From NCBI GenBank assembly GCA_004794785.1, contig SJOL01007351.1, positions 453,260-517,259 of the forward strand: a stretch of 64,000 nt of DNA, in the 5' to 3' direction. The notes under the pieces were generated by a model, which searched no databases, was not told where the DNA came from, and was given only the letters and a program-made list of their open reading frames with translations. Shown one piece after another: positions 33,885-45,380 of this stretch. The DNA is from Opisthorchis felineus (Eukaryota > Platyhelminthes > Trematoda > Opisthorchiida > Opisthorchiidae). The position numbers were made by a program, and so were the translations under genes. How positions within the stretch are numbered: the first letter of the stretch is position 1; each line of letters starts with the position of its first letter.

Positions 33885-35496
33885 GAATCTGGCAGAAACC
33901 ACGCTTCCATCAGTGGACCGGACAGGGTGAGCAGTGGCCAGGGGTTGTGCACTTCGGTTGATGGAGAGAAGTTACCTGTGGTTTAAAAAATACCAGAGGA
34001 ATGAACAGAAGGGAGGATTCAGATGGGTGAGGATAAACAAGAATATGACGTTGAATTCGGATAACGTACAAGCTTTCACCAGGCCACCAGTAACCACTGA
34101 ATCCAGTAATGGTTCGATTTTTTCTCTCATCATAGTAGTACGGCAACACCCCAATCGTCAACACTCAGTGACTTGTATTAATCATAATGTCCACTTCATA
34201 ACCACTGTTGGATTTTTAAACTTCCAGTTTAATGATTGGCTACTTCGTCTCTGCATTACCAGCAACGTGAACGTTCAACGTGGTTCTGCTCTCTGGTTCG
34301 AGTCTCTTTGTTCATGCTTATATTGGCCCTCCACACCTCAACCACAGCCTGTGTAAAGTGAAGCAATTCCAGCCTGTATCTTGAGAGAATGGATGGCACA
34401 TTGCCGATAGAATATACTCTGAATCGTTGCCACAGCACGATCGTTAAACAACCGTAACGAGGACATACCAGCTTTGGACATCCATCTGTACCAAACAGTA
34501 AATCGAGCAACCTGAACATATAACAGTTTTAAGGACGAAACACCGATACTACACAGCATTTACAGCTAGATAGTGTCTCCAATGGTTGGGATGCTGCAAC
34601 CTAAGGACTGACGGCACGGAACAAACTAATGTGATTGTTTAATCTATTGGCACATCCCAGTAACACTCACAGAGACATCCCTGTGATGTATGTAAGTCTG
34701 AAACAGTAGGCCTATCGCCTTGTCAGTCAGTTTCATCGTCCTGCGAAGGAACGCAACTAAAAACAACTTTCCAAAGGTGGTCAAGAGGAATGAATTCTAC
34801 TACAACATCACGACTTGGTACATTGCGACGCACCCTCGTCCGTTTAAAAAAGATATTGTCACCGATAGACTCGGTTTCTTCTGACTAATCAATACCAAAA
34901 ATCGAAGAGCAGATGAAATTGCAACGTTTGTTAGCGTGCCATCAAAAGTAAAAAAGTGGCTAGATAACTTTACACGGATGAAGAAAAGTTGCATGTGTTG
35001 AAGTATCTTCGTTTGATTCCTAATGTCGCTTGACTTTTAAACGTTTTCATTTTCCTCTGCTCATTACCATCTTACATTCCGTCATCTTTAAATCGTGTAC
35101 GCGTTGTCCGTCGTTCTAGTTGGGGTATAAAAGTGGCAAACTTTGCACTAAGGGTAGTGGCCGATGTTGGCAGGTGAATCCGAGTGTGGCAGCGGGCTTT
35201 GCATCGGTCGAGAGATCGGGAGAGGAAGCCATAGACTTGAGGCAACAGCGCACAAGGCGCCATTGAGCGCTTTACCGGACAATGTTGGCCAGTGTCTCTA
35301 GTCATTGGTGTGGCCCGTCTCAGTCTCTCCAAGAAGACGGCTGAGTTTTCTGGCACTGTTTTAAGTGCTTGAGAGAAATTCTCTTCCTTTCAACCCCCTC
35401 CGATTCGCGTGCTACTTTGGGTTATCAATTGTACTTTTTTCTTTCAGGGGCTTCGATGAATACACTGAGTTAATCATCTACTTTGTCTGTTTCCAG
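33885..35496. other. No recognisable feature
   Basis: Only short open frames on both strands; no family repeat recognised. Confidence 0.45.
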
Positions 35497-35631
35497 ATCT
35501 CCAGCGTGGTTACTTCAGCTGCTGCAATGGCCTACGAATTAACCAAACCACTACTGGGTGAACGGACAGATACGGAAGCCAGTTCATCAGTCCGAGCTCG
35601 ATCCCGATCTGAGGATCCACCGGACATTTGA
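35497..35631 (+). CDS. Candidate terminal exon, product unknown
   Basis: A TTTGTCTGTTTCCAG acceptor opens a 44-codon frame ISSVVTSAAAMAYELTKPLL and onward to a TGA at 35629. The tail is polar and rich in Arg and Ser (SSSVRARSRSEDPPDI), like a disordered C-terminus. It starts in phase 0, as the 29217-29416 candidate requires. No poly(A) signal is obvious within 400 bp. It may be the 3' end of MTMR14 or a separate gene. Confidence 0.3.
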   Translation: MSSVVTSAAAMAYELTKPLLGERTDTEASSSVRARSRSEDPPDI

Positions 35632-37690
35632 AAACAATGGTGATAACGCGTGTCCCCAATACTTTACTTTCCACCTGAAACGTGCTCAGTCCATTCTTTC
35701 CTTGATGAAAAGTCAAGTCAAGTTGCACTTTCGGTGTATTGTCTTTCTGTACCATTCCACTGTCAGTTCCGAGAGTTGCTTTTGACTTGCTGTCGGTGGA
35801 TAACGATGATAATGTCGTTCTCATTTGTCGTTCTCGTTTGATGAAGTGCCATGCGATAACAATATATTACGAATTTGTCAGTCCAGACTGGTTAATTTCG
35901 CGAACATTCGAACGGGATGTTATACACAGTGTTACTCTATTAGAACGATAACCTCTGGGGAGCGCCAGACTCGAAAGTTATCAGTAAGGCTGTGCGTATC
36001 GGCTGTTTTACTTCGAATCGACTATTTACTGAAGCAAAACCAATCAGTTTCTCCAAAAATTTCTGGGACAGGACGCTTCCCTGGAGCAGCGATCGGCTGT
36101 TAGATCTGAACATGTCGCGACCTAATGTTCCAAGTCACAGACACTGTTAACCATCTACGGACCAAATTGTTCCTGTATCGCCTGTGGCTGTATTAAGCTG
36201 ATTCCTCCGTAATTCTCCAAGGCGACACCGTTGCCCTTATTGTGATTTACTGGCCGCAGTTTGTCTGAAAATTCCAGCACCGTGCTGATACAACACATCC
36301 CCAAACCATTGCAGATATTTTTGAATAGGCTGGAATAGGCGTAGTGTCAAAATCTTTGCAGATCCAGTCTTTGGAAATTTTTTCCAGGGAACGGTAAATT
36401 TCACTATTCACCGAAGGCATCAGTGGTAGGAACCTCTGGATCTCCTCGGCTAGTTGGGGTCACATTTCGAAAGCAAAAACCAACACTTCACAGACGGTTA
36501 TGTAGAAGACTCAAATCTTTATGCGTAAACTGACTCTAGTTCTCCACAAAGGGTGTTCTGCCGCATAAATGCATATCGCGCATTATCGGTATGCTATTGA
36601 ATCTCTTTTACCTTACTGTTGAGTAAGATAATAGAACGGACACATTTGAAGAAAGCAAATTCCTCGAGAATAAAGTGCACAACCCCACCTGGTTGAACTA
36701 TGAAAGCACTGTTATCATTCAGGCAATATCAGTACAAATCCAACATCTCTTCGGACCTTGACAGCAACATGATCGCGGGTACGTTAAACTGGAATCGTCC
36801 GTTTCGTCCATTGAACTGCCCAATGGATGAGTGAGTCCCAAAGAAATGATTGGCTGAGCCGTATCACAGAAAGTGCGATAGTGATAAGGACGTTTCCGCC
36901 GTAAGGCAGCTCGCCCGGTTCTGGAACTTGAAAGAATTACGTGTCATCCAGGCAATGAATTCGTGAATGGCTTGAGAATCCGCTACGCGGGAGGGCCTCG
37001 TACACCAACTGCACTGTTTCCTAGTTTGGTGTACAGTGAACGCGGTGGAATGTCGTGACCCAAATTTGTGCTCTATGTATGTATGTATGTATTATGCCTA
37101 AACTAATGTGGTTCGTCAGTGAAAACCCCTGACTTAGATTCCCTGTTTGTGCGTTAGTGGTCTTTGCTCCCATGTACTTCACCGTCCATGCCCCTGATGT
37201 GCATTTGTGGCCGATCACTTTAGCCTTTTTATCCGTATTGCCTCAGCGAGCTATTAATGTCAGACACCCTATTCTCAATGATGGACAATGTCGGTAGGCC
37301 GCATGGGGTCCAAGCATGAAACGCGCACATTTTCCGGTCATTGTACTTTCTCGAGAGACTAAGTCTGTCCAAGCTGTCTCAGACTGGTGATGAACGTAAG
37401 CACACACACCCTCTGCAGAGGAGGCCACCTGAGTATTTCCATTATGGGCTGTTGACACGGCCTAGTATGCCCCTTATGGGAACAGGACACCCTGTTCCAG
37501 AACACAGCTTACGCCTACACTTGGCGTCCAATCAGAAAAGTCGATAACTTCTGTCATCAAGCTCTCAAACCACTTCGCTTTAAGAATCTGGTGCTAGATG
37601 GTCTTCATCCGACTGACAACCATCCCGGTATTTGCCCAACCTGGGGTGTCACGTATACTGAATTGTTTGAGTAGATGCTGAGACAGTTGT
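35632..37690. other. No recognisable gene; small microsatellite
   Basis: A (TGTA)-type microsatellite lies at about 37075-37091. No supported exons or family repeats. Confidence 0.45.
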
Positions 37691-37693
37691 CGT

Positions 37694-37735
37694 TCCGTCG
37701 AAGAGTTTTCAGCAACCCTATGAGTGGTGTTCCTC
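37694..37735 (+). mobile_element. Hammerhead-element 3' remnant
   Basis: Only the last ~42 bp of the ribozyme element remain: CCGTCGAAGAGTTTTCAGCA, then ACCCTATGAGTGGTGT. The ribozyme core is absent. Confidence 0.6.
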
Positions 37736-37739
37736 TAAA

Positions 37740-38132
37740 AAAATTAATGTTCATTAATTGGTAGTCGCGCACCGTTGTCCTTCCACTTCAGAGGGAGGGG
37801 CTAAAAGAAAACAGCCCTAAGATTTGATCCAGGTACGTGATCGACCTTAACCGCAGTCGCATTAACCAAATAGAAAAAAATATTAATACTAACCCTGCTA
37901 ATAGAAACCCTAAAGCACAGTCTCTTGAGGCCAGGCGGACAATCTCCTCCAGAATAGGCATTTGAGAAGGGGTTGTGGTATAACACTCCACACTAGTTGC
38001 TCTGTTGCAAGTAAATCAGGAGCGATCGCGTTTCCTCAAACACCCGAGGATGCTGATACGGGCTGAGGCACACGTCACCAGAAATATTAGCTATACGGCG
38101 CAAGCATTTTTACAAACGTAAAATATTGAAAG
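37740..38132. other. No recognisable feature
   Basis: Nothing beyond short open frames between the ribozyme-element remnant and the next SINE. Confidence 0.45.
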
Positions 38133-38323
38133 ATAAATAAAGGTAATCGTTCAGCTGTAACACCCTTTCGGTGCCTAGCTGTCATGCCACCCGAAGGAAG
38201 CACGAGGGGTGGGATACTGCAAGGTTGCCCAAACCTAGACAAGAGAAGTCGAGATGCAGAGGTCGGGTTCGAACCACGCACCTTGCGGTCGTTAAATTCG
38301 CGCTCTAACCACTGATCCATCCA
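38133..38323 (-). mobile_element. tRNA-derived SINE
   Basis: A - strand copy: head with A box near 38300-38320 and B box GGTTCGAACCC (38264-38274, read on the - strand), body and CAGCTGAACGATTACC tail at 38133-38160. The tail is followed by an AT-rich run. It contains a by-product open frame. Confidence 0.92.
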
Positions 38324-38859
38324 TCTGAATAATATAAGAAGACGAAGGCTTGGAATGTCGACAATTCGCTTTTATTTGGTCAGTCGCAATACTAAAAAAC
38401 ATCAATCTTACGTCGTGAATAGGAGAAAACAGCACTGCAACAGTGGAACGGAGCCGATCGTATGGTGGGACAATCAGGCCCAGTTCTTGAGTCAAAGACA
38501 AGCTGGTAGCTTATGTCAAGTCTTCTTTTGAGCACAAACTCACAAGCCGTGCACCAAGGTACAGTGGTTCCAGCGGCTACACCGTCGTTCACTGACGATG
38601 AGGAAATGAAAGCCGTACGTCGGAGAAGATTCCCCAGTCATTTCACTGACGTCTGCTTGTCCAGTATAGCAGGAATTTAGTACTACGCTGTGAAGGCGAT
38701 AGCCTTGATGCGAGACCGCCATTGGCTGTGTGATACAGCTATCTCTGCCAGGGTCACTAACTACTAGTTTGTCTCATCGCGCGGTCCCATCCGGGGAGAC
38801 AACAATTAGCAATGTGACTGAGTTAACTGGCAGGCAGGTTCGTGCTTCGTTGCCAAGTC

Positions 38860-39850
38860 ATGAACTGAACGCATCCCGATCGGCTCCATCCGTTACAAGA
38901 TTGGACGAAGAGAGCTCTACGAGGTAAATAATCCTGTGGCGTACGAAGTAAATGGCCTAACCAGCGTAATTTGTGGAGTGTGAACAGCAGATCTATTCAG
39001 TGTGACTGGAATTTTCCGGGAACCATCTGGCGTACATAAGCATTACTAATCTGATACTCCCGCCAGACACTTGCAATGCTTCGGAGGAACCGATGTTCAA
39101 ACACAGAGGGTTTCCGAATGTCTTCCACACGCAGCGGCCACGTCAAGTCGGCTCCAAAGATGTCGGATATGAGTGAAAGCTGTCATGGCCTTCCATTTTG
39201 GGAAGTAGTTTTGTCTTTCGCCAGCCCACAGTTGCCAAAGTGCACAAATTTACCTTCTGTGTCGATCGGTTCATCTGAGAACATGAATTTCGGGTTCGAC
39301 CCATCCACTCTCGCATTGCGAAACGCATACCGGACTTTGCAGCAGAATTGTTTAGGTTATTTAAAATAGTTTGCATTTCTAAAGGGTCTGATACAAGAGC
39401 AATATCATCGGCGTACTCAATATCCGTGAGCGAACACCCTGGGAGTATTCCGATACTCGAGGCGTTAGATGCAGGTAAAGAAGACTAGTAGTACATCGAT
39501 GATGAGCAAGAAAGGGCAACAGACACCACTGGATGTGGTGAACTCAGGATATAATTTGCCGTAGACACGTACGCGTCCACGGGAGGAGGTATATTAGGCA
39601 AGAACTCAGAATGGACACCATTCGTCGCCAGACACTGCCACAGTTTCTGACGATCAACTGAATCAAAAGTAGATCTGAAATCGAGAAAGACGACGATCGT
39701 TAGTTGTCGGAAGGAGAGACGCAGTTATACTACTTGTCACTAAGTGGCTATATGGTCGATGCAACCCTGGTCAGGGAGGAACCCAGCTTGATTCNGACCC
39801 CGGCCAGGGCGACATCCGTCTCGATTCTCGCGAATCTCACACTCCTGATA
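38860..39850 (-). mobile_element. RTE-A retrotransposon RT fragment
   Basis: In - strand order: INQAGF-like block with an N at 39795, motif A FLDFRSTFDSVDRQKLWQCL (about 39690-39630), palm motif C DIEYADDIALVSDPLEMQTI (about 39420-39365), TWPLRVEDIRK (about 39140) and LRWLGHLLRTP (about 38960). Frameshifts separate these blocks. The 3' end is absent. It stands head to head with the + strand RTE-A copy that begins near 39880. Confidence 0.87.
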
Positions 39851-39879
39851 GTGAACCCGTAGTGAAATGATCCCGCGGG

Positions 39880-42800
39880 CTACACTGACTGGAACTCATT
39901 TCCACAAGGTGCAACCATACGAGGAAGGCCAAAGAGGGGCAGTCAGACTAAGAGCAGCGAGACCTCGTACTACGAGTAATCGTGCTACGAGGCGGTCTGG
40001 GGATAAAGTCGTACCATCCTCTGCGATTGGGTGAGGCGTTTTCCCCATGCGTTCAGCATGTCTCTATTCATGGAAGTAGCGATGCTGCCTTCCGCATAAG
40101 GAAGGATGGGTTAGAAAAGATCGGCTCTAAACACCGCACACTCCGATCGCCATACGGTTGACCTTGACAGCCGATGGTCGAAATACTTGTGAAACTAAAA
40201 AGTCCGGTGCTGCTCAAAAGGCACCCGCTGTGTGCAGCTGCATTAGGAGTGAGAGAGTAATGCCTTACTCCCTGCGCCCTCCAGTTAGGCCAGCCAAATG
40301 GGTCAGACTGTTGAGTCAGAACAAAACCTTACATCCTCCCACTGTCAGAATTTTGAGTCAAAGGCTCAAGGTGGGGTACCTTAATCAAGCCCTCTTCAAC
40401 AGCCTGAGCAACCGGAAAGTATCATTTGTTCGCACAGTTCTGTGTCCATCGATGTCCCCCCATGCCCATCCCACCACACAAGCAAACGCTGATAGGTCAT
40501 TTGACTGTCAGTTATCTGACCGAGGGACCTTATGCACTCCGCTGCCTATTAACAATAAAAAAATAATATTTTGCTAAGTCCACGAGATCCTCTCTATGCA
40601 GGAGCTTTTAACGTCCGTGCTCTATGTCTAACTGGCAAACAGGCAATGCTCGCCGAAGCCTTATACTCCCTTAAAATTGACGTATACTGTGCCTCCGAAA
40701 CACGCGTACAAGACCCAAACTTGGTTATGCATCTCAGAACGCCTAGCATAAACTCAGCTCTTTCACATTTCTCCTTCCGTATGTCCGGTGACCCAGAAGC
40801 GTTGACTCGTGGAATATATGGCGTGGGAGTTGCACTCAGCCCTAGAGCTGAACGCGCTTTACTGGACTGGATCCCAGTAAACAGTCGTCTTTGCGCCATC
40901 CGGTTATCCACCTCAATCAAGCTCAATGCCTCGGTATAAAAAGCGGTGCCTGTTTGTAGTGTCGGCTTATGCCCCAACGGACTGCAGTTCTGACACTGAA
41001 AAGGATACTTTTTAACCGGATTCATTCGTCAAGCACGAAGCACTGACATTGTGATCCTTGCAGGCGATATGAATACTCAAGTAGCTCATCTGAGCTCCTT
41101 GGAATCACCTTTGTGCGGTCAATTCGGAGTCGACGCTGGTCGCACGGACAACGGAGAGCGACTCCAATTGTGTGATCATGAACTATTTCTGGCCGGTACA
41201 AAATTTCAGCATAAACGTTCGCATCGCGTAACGTGGCGGACTCCAACTGCTAAGCAACCGTGGACCCAGTTGGATCACGTGGGCGCCAGTCACCGATGGA
41301 GAGCCACAATTCACGCCTGCCGCTCCTGGGGTACACAACTTGATTCCGATCACTCCATGGTGCGTGCACGCCTGACAGTTCGTTTCCCCTCAGGCCCTCG
41401 CAAGTCAGCAAGAAGCATGCCAATCCACCATCTTCGGAAAACTACCATAGCTCAACAGTATCGATCTGAGTTATTTCAACAACTCACCACAGTAAAGCAA
41501 TACTGTGGTGGCAGTGAGCATGTGGATGAAGCATGGGAAAATGTGAAAGTAGCCATGTTAGCGGCGTTCAGTGCTCTGTCCGACTTCTCCGATTCGACCA
41601 CAAGACCACTGGATATCGTCGAGTTCGCCAGTCCTGATTGATGCCAGGAAATCCATACCATCAGGCAACGAGCACGATGGCACACACAAATCCCTCAAAA
41701 GCCAAATAGTGAGGAGCCTAAGGAAAGACCGAGAGATATGGTGGATATCGAAAGCTCGGGAGGTGAAGGAGGCTTTTGCTACCGGAAGTAGCCGTGCTCT
41801 ATATTAACTTATATGAACGAATAGCCATAGAAAAACAACGGTCAGTGAAACGATAAGTGAAAAAGTTGTCTCATTAATTCACTCGCAAAAACGTCGACTG
41901 GGAAGATGGGCCGAACACCTTGAAGAACAGTTTAGCTGGCCTCCTGCAACACAGCCTGTGGAGATAGTGCACACTGGTGAATGGAACGTAAACCTTAATC
42001 GGCCGTCGGAAAATGAAATGAAGTACGAAATATCCGTATGAAGCGTGAGGAGGCACCAGGACCGAACAGTCTGTATCCAGGCCTCTACAAAGAAGGCAGA
42101 GGATCCCCGGTCACCCATCTAACAAAGCCTATTGATGCGATATGCAGCGAAGAGAATGTGGCTGCAGAATGGGGCATGTCGACAGTTATTCCTGTCTTCA
42201 AAAAGGGTATGCGGACGCTGCGTGAAAATCGCCGCGGCATCAGCCTGGTAGCTGTGGGATCGAAGGTGCCCTCTGGTCTCATCCTTCGAAGGCTGATTGA
42301 ACACAGGGAGAGAGATCCGTGAAAACCAGCCTGAGTTCCGTCCTGTAATAGGATGCATCAATCACATTTTTACCCTCCAACAGACTTTGGAACAGCGACA
42401 CTGCTTCCAGAGTCCAACAGTGGTTGTCTTCCTTGATCTGGAAGCTACCTTTGACTTTGTGGATCATCAGGTACTTTGACTAAAGTGACTAAAGGACTAA
42501 AGGTGTCCCCCATAAATTCTTGACCCTCCTGAAAACGCTGTATACGAAGCTCTTTCCTCAGTTCACCATATGAAGTGGTGTCAGGTAATGTTGTGCTGTT
42601 TCACCTTTCCTCTTCAACTTCGTCATTCATACGATCATGGAAGACTCAATACCAGGCTTTAATGCGTGTGGGTTCGAAGTGCTCCCGGGGCGTTCGCTCA
42701 TAGATATCGAGTACGCAGACGACATAGCTTTTCTTGGATCTGATCTCGTGGTAATGCAAACAATAATGAATGATCTAAATAATTCTGCTTCACGGTTTGG

Positions 42801-43590
42801 CATGTGCCTCACACCTGCAAACTGTAAAGTGCTGCTGCAAGACTGGGTGGGCTCGAACCCTAACCTCACGCTTGCGGATGAGCCAATTGAGGTAGTGGAC
42901 AAATTAGTCTATCTGGGCAGCTGTATCAGTCACGGCGGTCGCTTTGCGCCGATGATGTCAAAGACTTTCAGTGTTTGACGATCAATGTCTTTAGAGCATT
43001 GCCCGAGTATGGTGGGAACACCGGGTCAGTAACGCTAAAGTACGTCAAATGGCTTTCGGAAGACATAACTCGCCCACGATAGGTGAACTGATCGTACTCC
43101 ATAGGTTGCGCTGGCTTGGCCACGTGCTCCGAATGCCAGTCGACCGACTTCCTCGAAGGGTTCTTTTCGCACAACAATGTGAACGGTGGACACGAGCTAG
43201 GGGAGATCAAACAATGACTTGGCAGCGAAGTTTGAAAGCCAGTACTAGCAAACTCAGTTCTGCTGGTCATTACCGTCTCCCCGAATGGGGACCCCGAGAG
43301 GGGACACATCAATCGTTAGAGGCATTGTTAGACATGACCCAGTCGCGCCCTCAATGGCGCTCGTGCATCCAAACTATTGCCCTCAATACAGAGCAGCCCT
43401 CCCAATCTCCTTAATTAGAAATCCAGTGACAACTCTGTATTTACGCATCAATTACATCAGCTACCGCCTCCAGTGCGCGGATATCTACCCCACCTCCCCA
43501 AATCATCGGTGGACGAAACTGTGGCAGCTAGAAGCACTGTACGGCAAGTACGCGGTTCTTACAGCCGATGATGATGATGGAGTTAGTTTC
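39880..43590 (+). mobile_element. RTE-A retrotransposon, near full length, frameshifted
   Basis: At about 3.7 kb it has RTE size and order. A 5' region with a 139-codon frame (40158-40577) has no known motif. An APE-type endonuclease follows: AFNVRALCLTGKQ at 40605 (start), GDMNTQ (41064), and SDHSMV (41348), the SDH catalytic block. A linker carries KREEAPGPNSLYPGL (42038). The reverse transcriptase has VVFLDLEATFDFVDH (about 42423) and IEYADDIAFLGSD (42705). The C-terminus has LRWLGHVLRMPVDRLPRR (43103) and TMTWQRSLKAST (43214). The 3' UTR ends TTCTTACAGCCGATGATGATG. RTE proteins nick and reverse-transcribe at the target. Several frameshifts and stops make this copy inactive. It is the best reference for the family in this window. 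Confidence 0.92.
43567..43580 (+). repeat. GAT tail of RTE-A
   Basis: Four GAT units follow TTACAGCC and close the element. The same end is seen at 1160-1188 and 17190-17203 in eroded form. Confidence 0.85.
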
Positions 43591-44039
43591 ACTGACAACT
43601 GCCCCCTTCAGACCATCTGATCGGATTAGCTGGAATGGGTTGCAGTTATACCCCGTTGCAAAATCTTTCCCAATTTTGCGGGCTCTTGCGATCGATCAAC
43701 ACACTTCGTTAATCTTTAGGCTCTCCATTACTTGGTATTTTGGAGGTGCTGTGCACGCCATCAAAGTCGTGTGTTGCTGGAATGGTTTTTCTGGCTTCAG
43801 TCAGAGCTGTTGTCCCTGCCGAGATCCGGTGCTACTTGGGGTGTGTGAGCAACATGGGGCTAGCAGTATCCAATGCGGTGAACTTGGCTTCTCTCGACTT
43901 TCTCCCATCTTCATCCAAATCACCGTAACGCTTCCTAGCCAACTCAACTGGATATTGTTGATCTACAGAGACGCTTTGCATGTGGTGAACTGAATACCTT
44001 TGCAGCAACCAAGTATCCCAGAGGGGCAGCGAATAGATA
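43591..44039. other. Unassigned stretch between retroelements
   Basis: An 88-codon frame on the - strand (43832-44098) contains VELARKRYGDLDEDGRKSR but matches nothing I know. No family repeat is recognised. Confidence 0.3.
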
Positions 44040-44275
44040 CGCATGCCCGCACAATGCTTTCCTAGGGGTCCAATAGTATACTCCAAAATGAAGGACATTC
44101 ATGTAACGAAGCGCAGAGACGACTGTTTACTGGAATCAGCCTTCGTGCTAAGCAGAATTCCCACACCGTAGATACCACGAGCCATTGCATCAGACCCCCG
44201 AAATGTAAAGTGCGGGAAACCTGGGTTCGACTCAAAATCTGACCACGACAAGGTGACAGTTGTAGGTGGGGTCGC
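44040..44275 (-). mobile_element. RTE-A endonuclease fragment
   Basis: The - strand translation reads FRGSDAMARGIYGVGILLST, then in another frame IPVNSRLCA. It matches MSGDPEALTRGIYGVGVALS and IPVNSRLCAI of the + strand copy. It is short and frameshifted. Confidence 0.75.
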
Positions 44276-44585
44276 ACAAGCTGATTGACATGGACTCACT
44301 GACAGCTAACAATTTCGGATTGCCGTTGAGGAGTAAAATTTCGAACAATGTACTGAGGTCAACTCTGTGTCCAGTGGATAGAATGTCTGGCTATCGGTGA
44401 GACAGGTCTTTGGGTTTCAGCTTGAAGGCCATCAATCGATCGACTAGCCACCTCACTCAAACAATGAGGTGAACATCCTGAGACGCGTTTGCACAAGTTC
44501 TTATCTTTTCTGCCGATGTATGTTTCAGCATAACTGCATGTGAGTTGGTACACGTGTGAGGCAGAGAGATTGCGTACAATACGCG
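44276..44585 (-). mobile_element. Penelope-like element GIY-YIG endonuclease fragment
   Basis: The - strand reads HVYQLTCSYAETYIGRKDKN then LCKRVSGCSP. This is the Tyr ... Tyr-Ile-Gly-Arg core of the GIY-YIG nuclease of Penelope-like elements, which have VYxLTC and YIGRT-xxLxxRVxEH. After a frameshift the C-terminal part TGHRVDLSTLFEILLLNGNP then KLLAVSESM follows, also typical of that family. The Penelope RT domain is not adjacent. Such elements are known to carry hammerhead motifs, which matters for the ribozyme elements elsewhere in this window. It is inactive because of the frameshift and truncation. Confidence 0.75.
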
Positions 44586-44594
44586 ACGAAAACC

Positions 44595-45380
44595 GTCATC
44601 ATAGATAGCAACATCAATGTTGATACTGATGTTTTACTGCCACAAATTTTATGTACTCATACTTAAAACTAAGATAAAAGAGCGGGTGAGGGAGGAAATT
44701 GGTGCTGGTCTATCGAAAGCATTTTGAGGTGCCTACACCACCGAGCGCTCATTCGGAAAATCTGGTAACTGACACCAGGAACGTCACCGACATCGATTAG
44801 CCGCCATTTCTTGCAATCTCTCCAGCCAAGCACAGGAGGGGTCACGTGAACCCCATCCTGAGTGACGGATCGCAACAACATGTAAACCTTCGTAATCACT
44901 TTCCAACCCTTCCATCAAATCATACGTTGTACACCTCGAGGTTAGCGCCATTTTGAGGAAGGCACGGAGAACAACACTAGTCTCGGTAGACGCTGTTTCG
45001 GCATGCGTAGCACATGGCCGAGCCACCGCAGCTGACGGTACTGGATATTTTCTGCGACTGAATTACCTGCTGCACAACCAAATTTCTAATTAAATTGTTA
45101 CGACTCCGTTGACACAATTCGGAGATATCGATGGTCAAAGACATGAAGACGCCTTGTATCACCTGTTCGCAGAGGTCATGTCTTGCAACCATGCAATGGT
45201 CCCTACTGTAGCCAGCTGCACACGATCCTTAAGATCTCTCTAACGCCACAAGTGACGCAAATTAGGGAACGTGATTCGGGCCTTTGAGATTCGTCTACTG
45301 ACTTCATCAGACACACTTCCGTCAGAGCTAATACAATTACCGAGATGTCTCATCTGGCTTGACAATTAGCTTGAAAACGT
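44595..45380 (-). mobile_element. RTE-B retrotransposon, thumb to 3' end
   Basis: The - strand shows LGNCISSDGSVSDEVSRRIS then KARITFPNLRHLW (about 45350-45240), then a C-terminal block and 3' UTR. It is homologous along its length to 60665-61650, but without the SINE that interrupts that copy. This comparison gives the empty-site version of that insertion. The 3' end near 44600 carries the eroded palindrome ATCAATGTTGATACTGAT. Confidence 0.85.
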
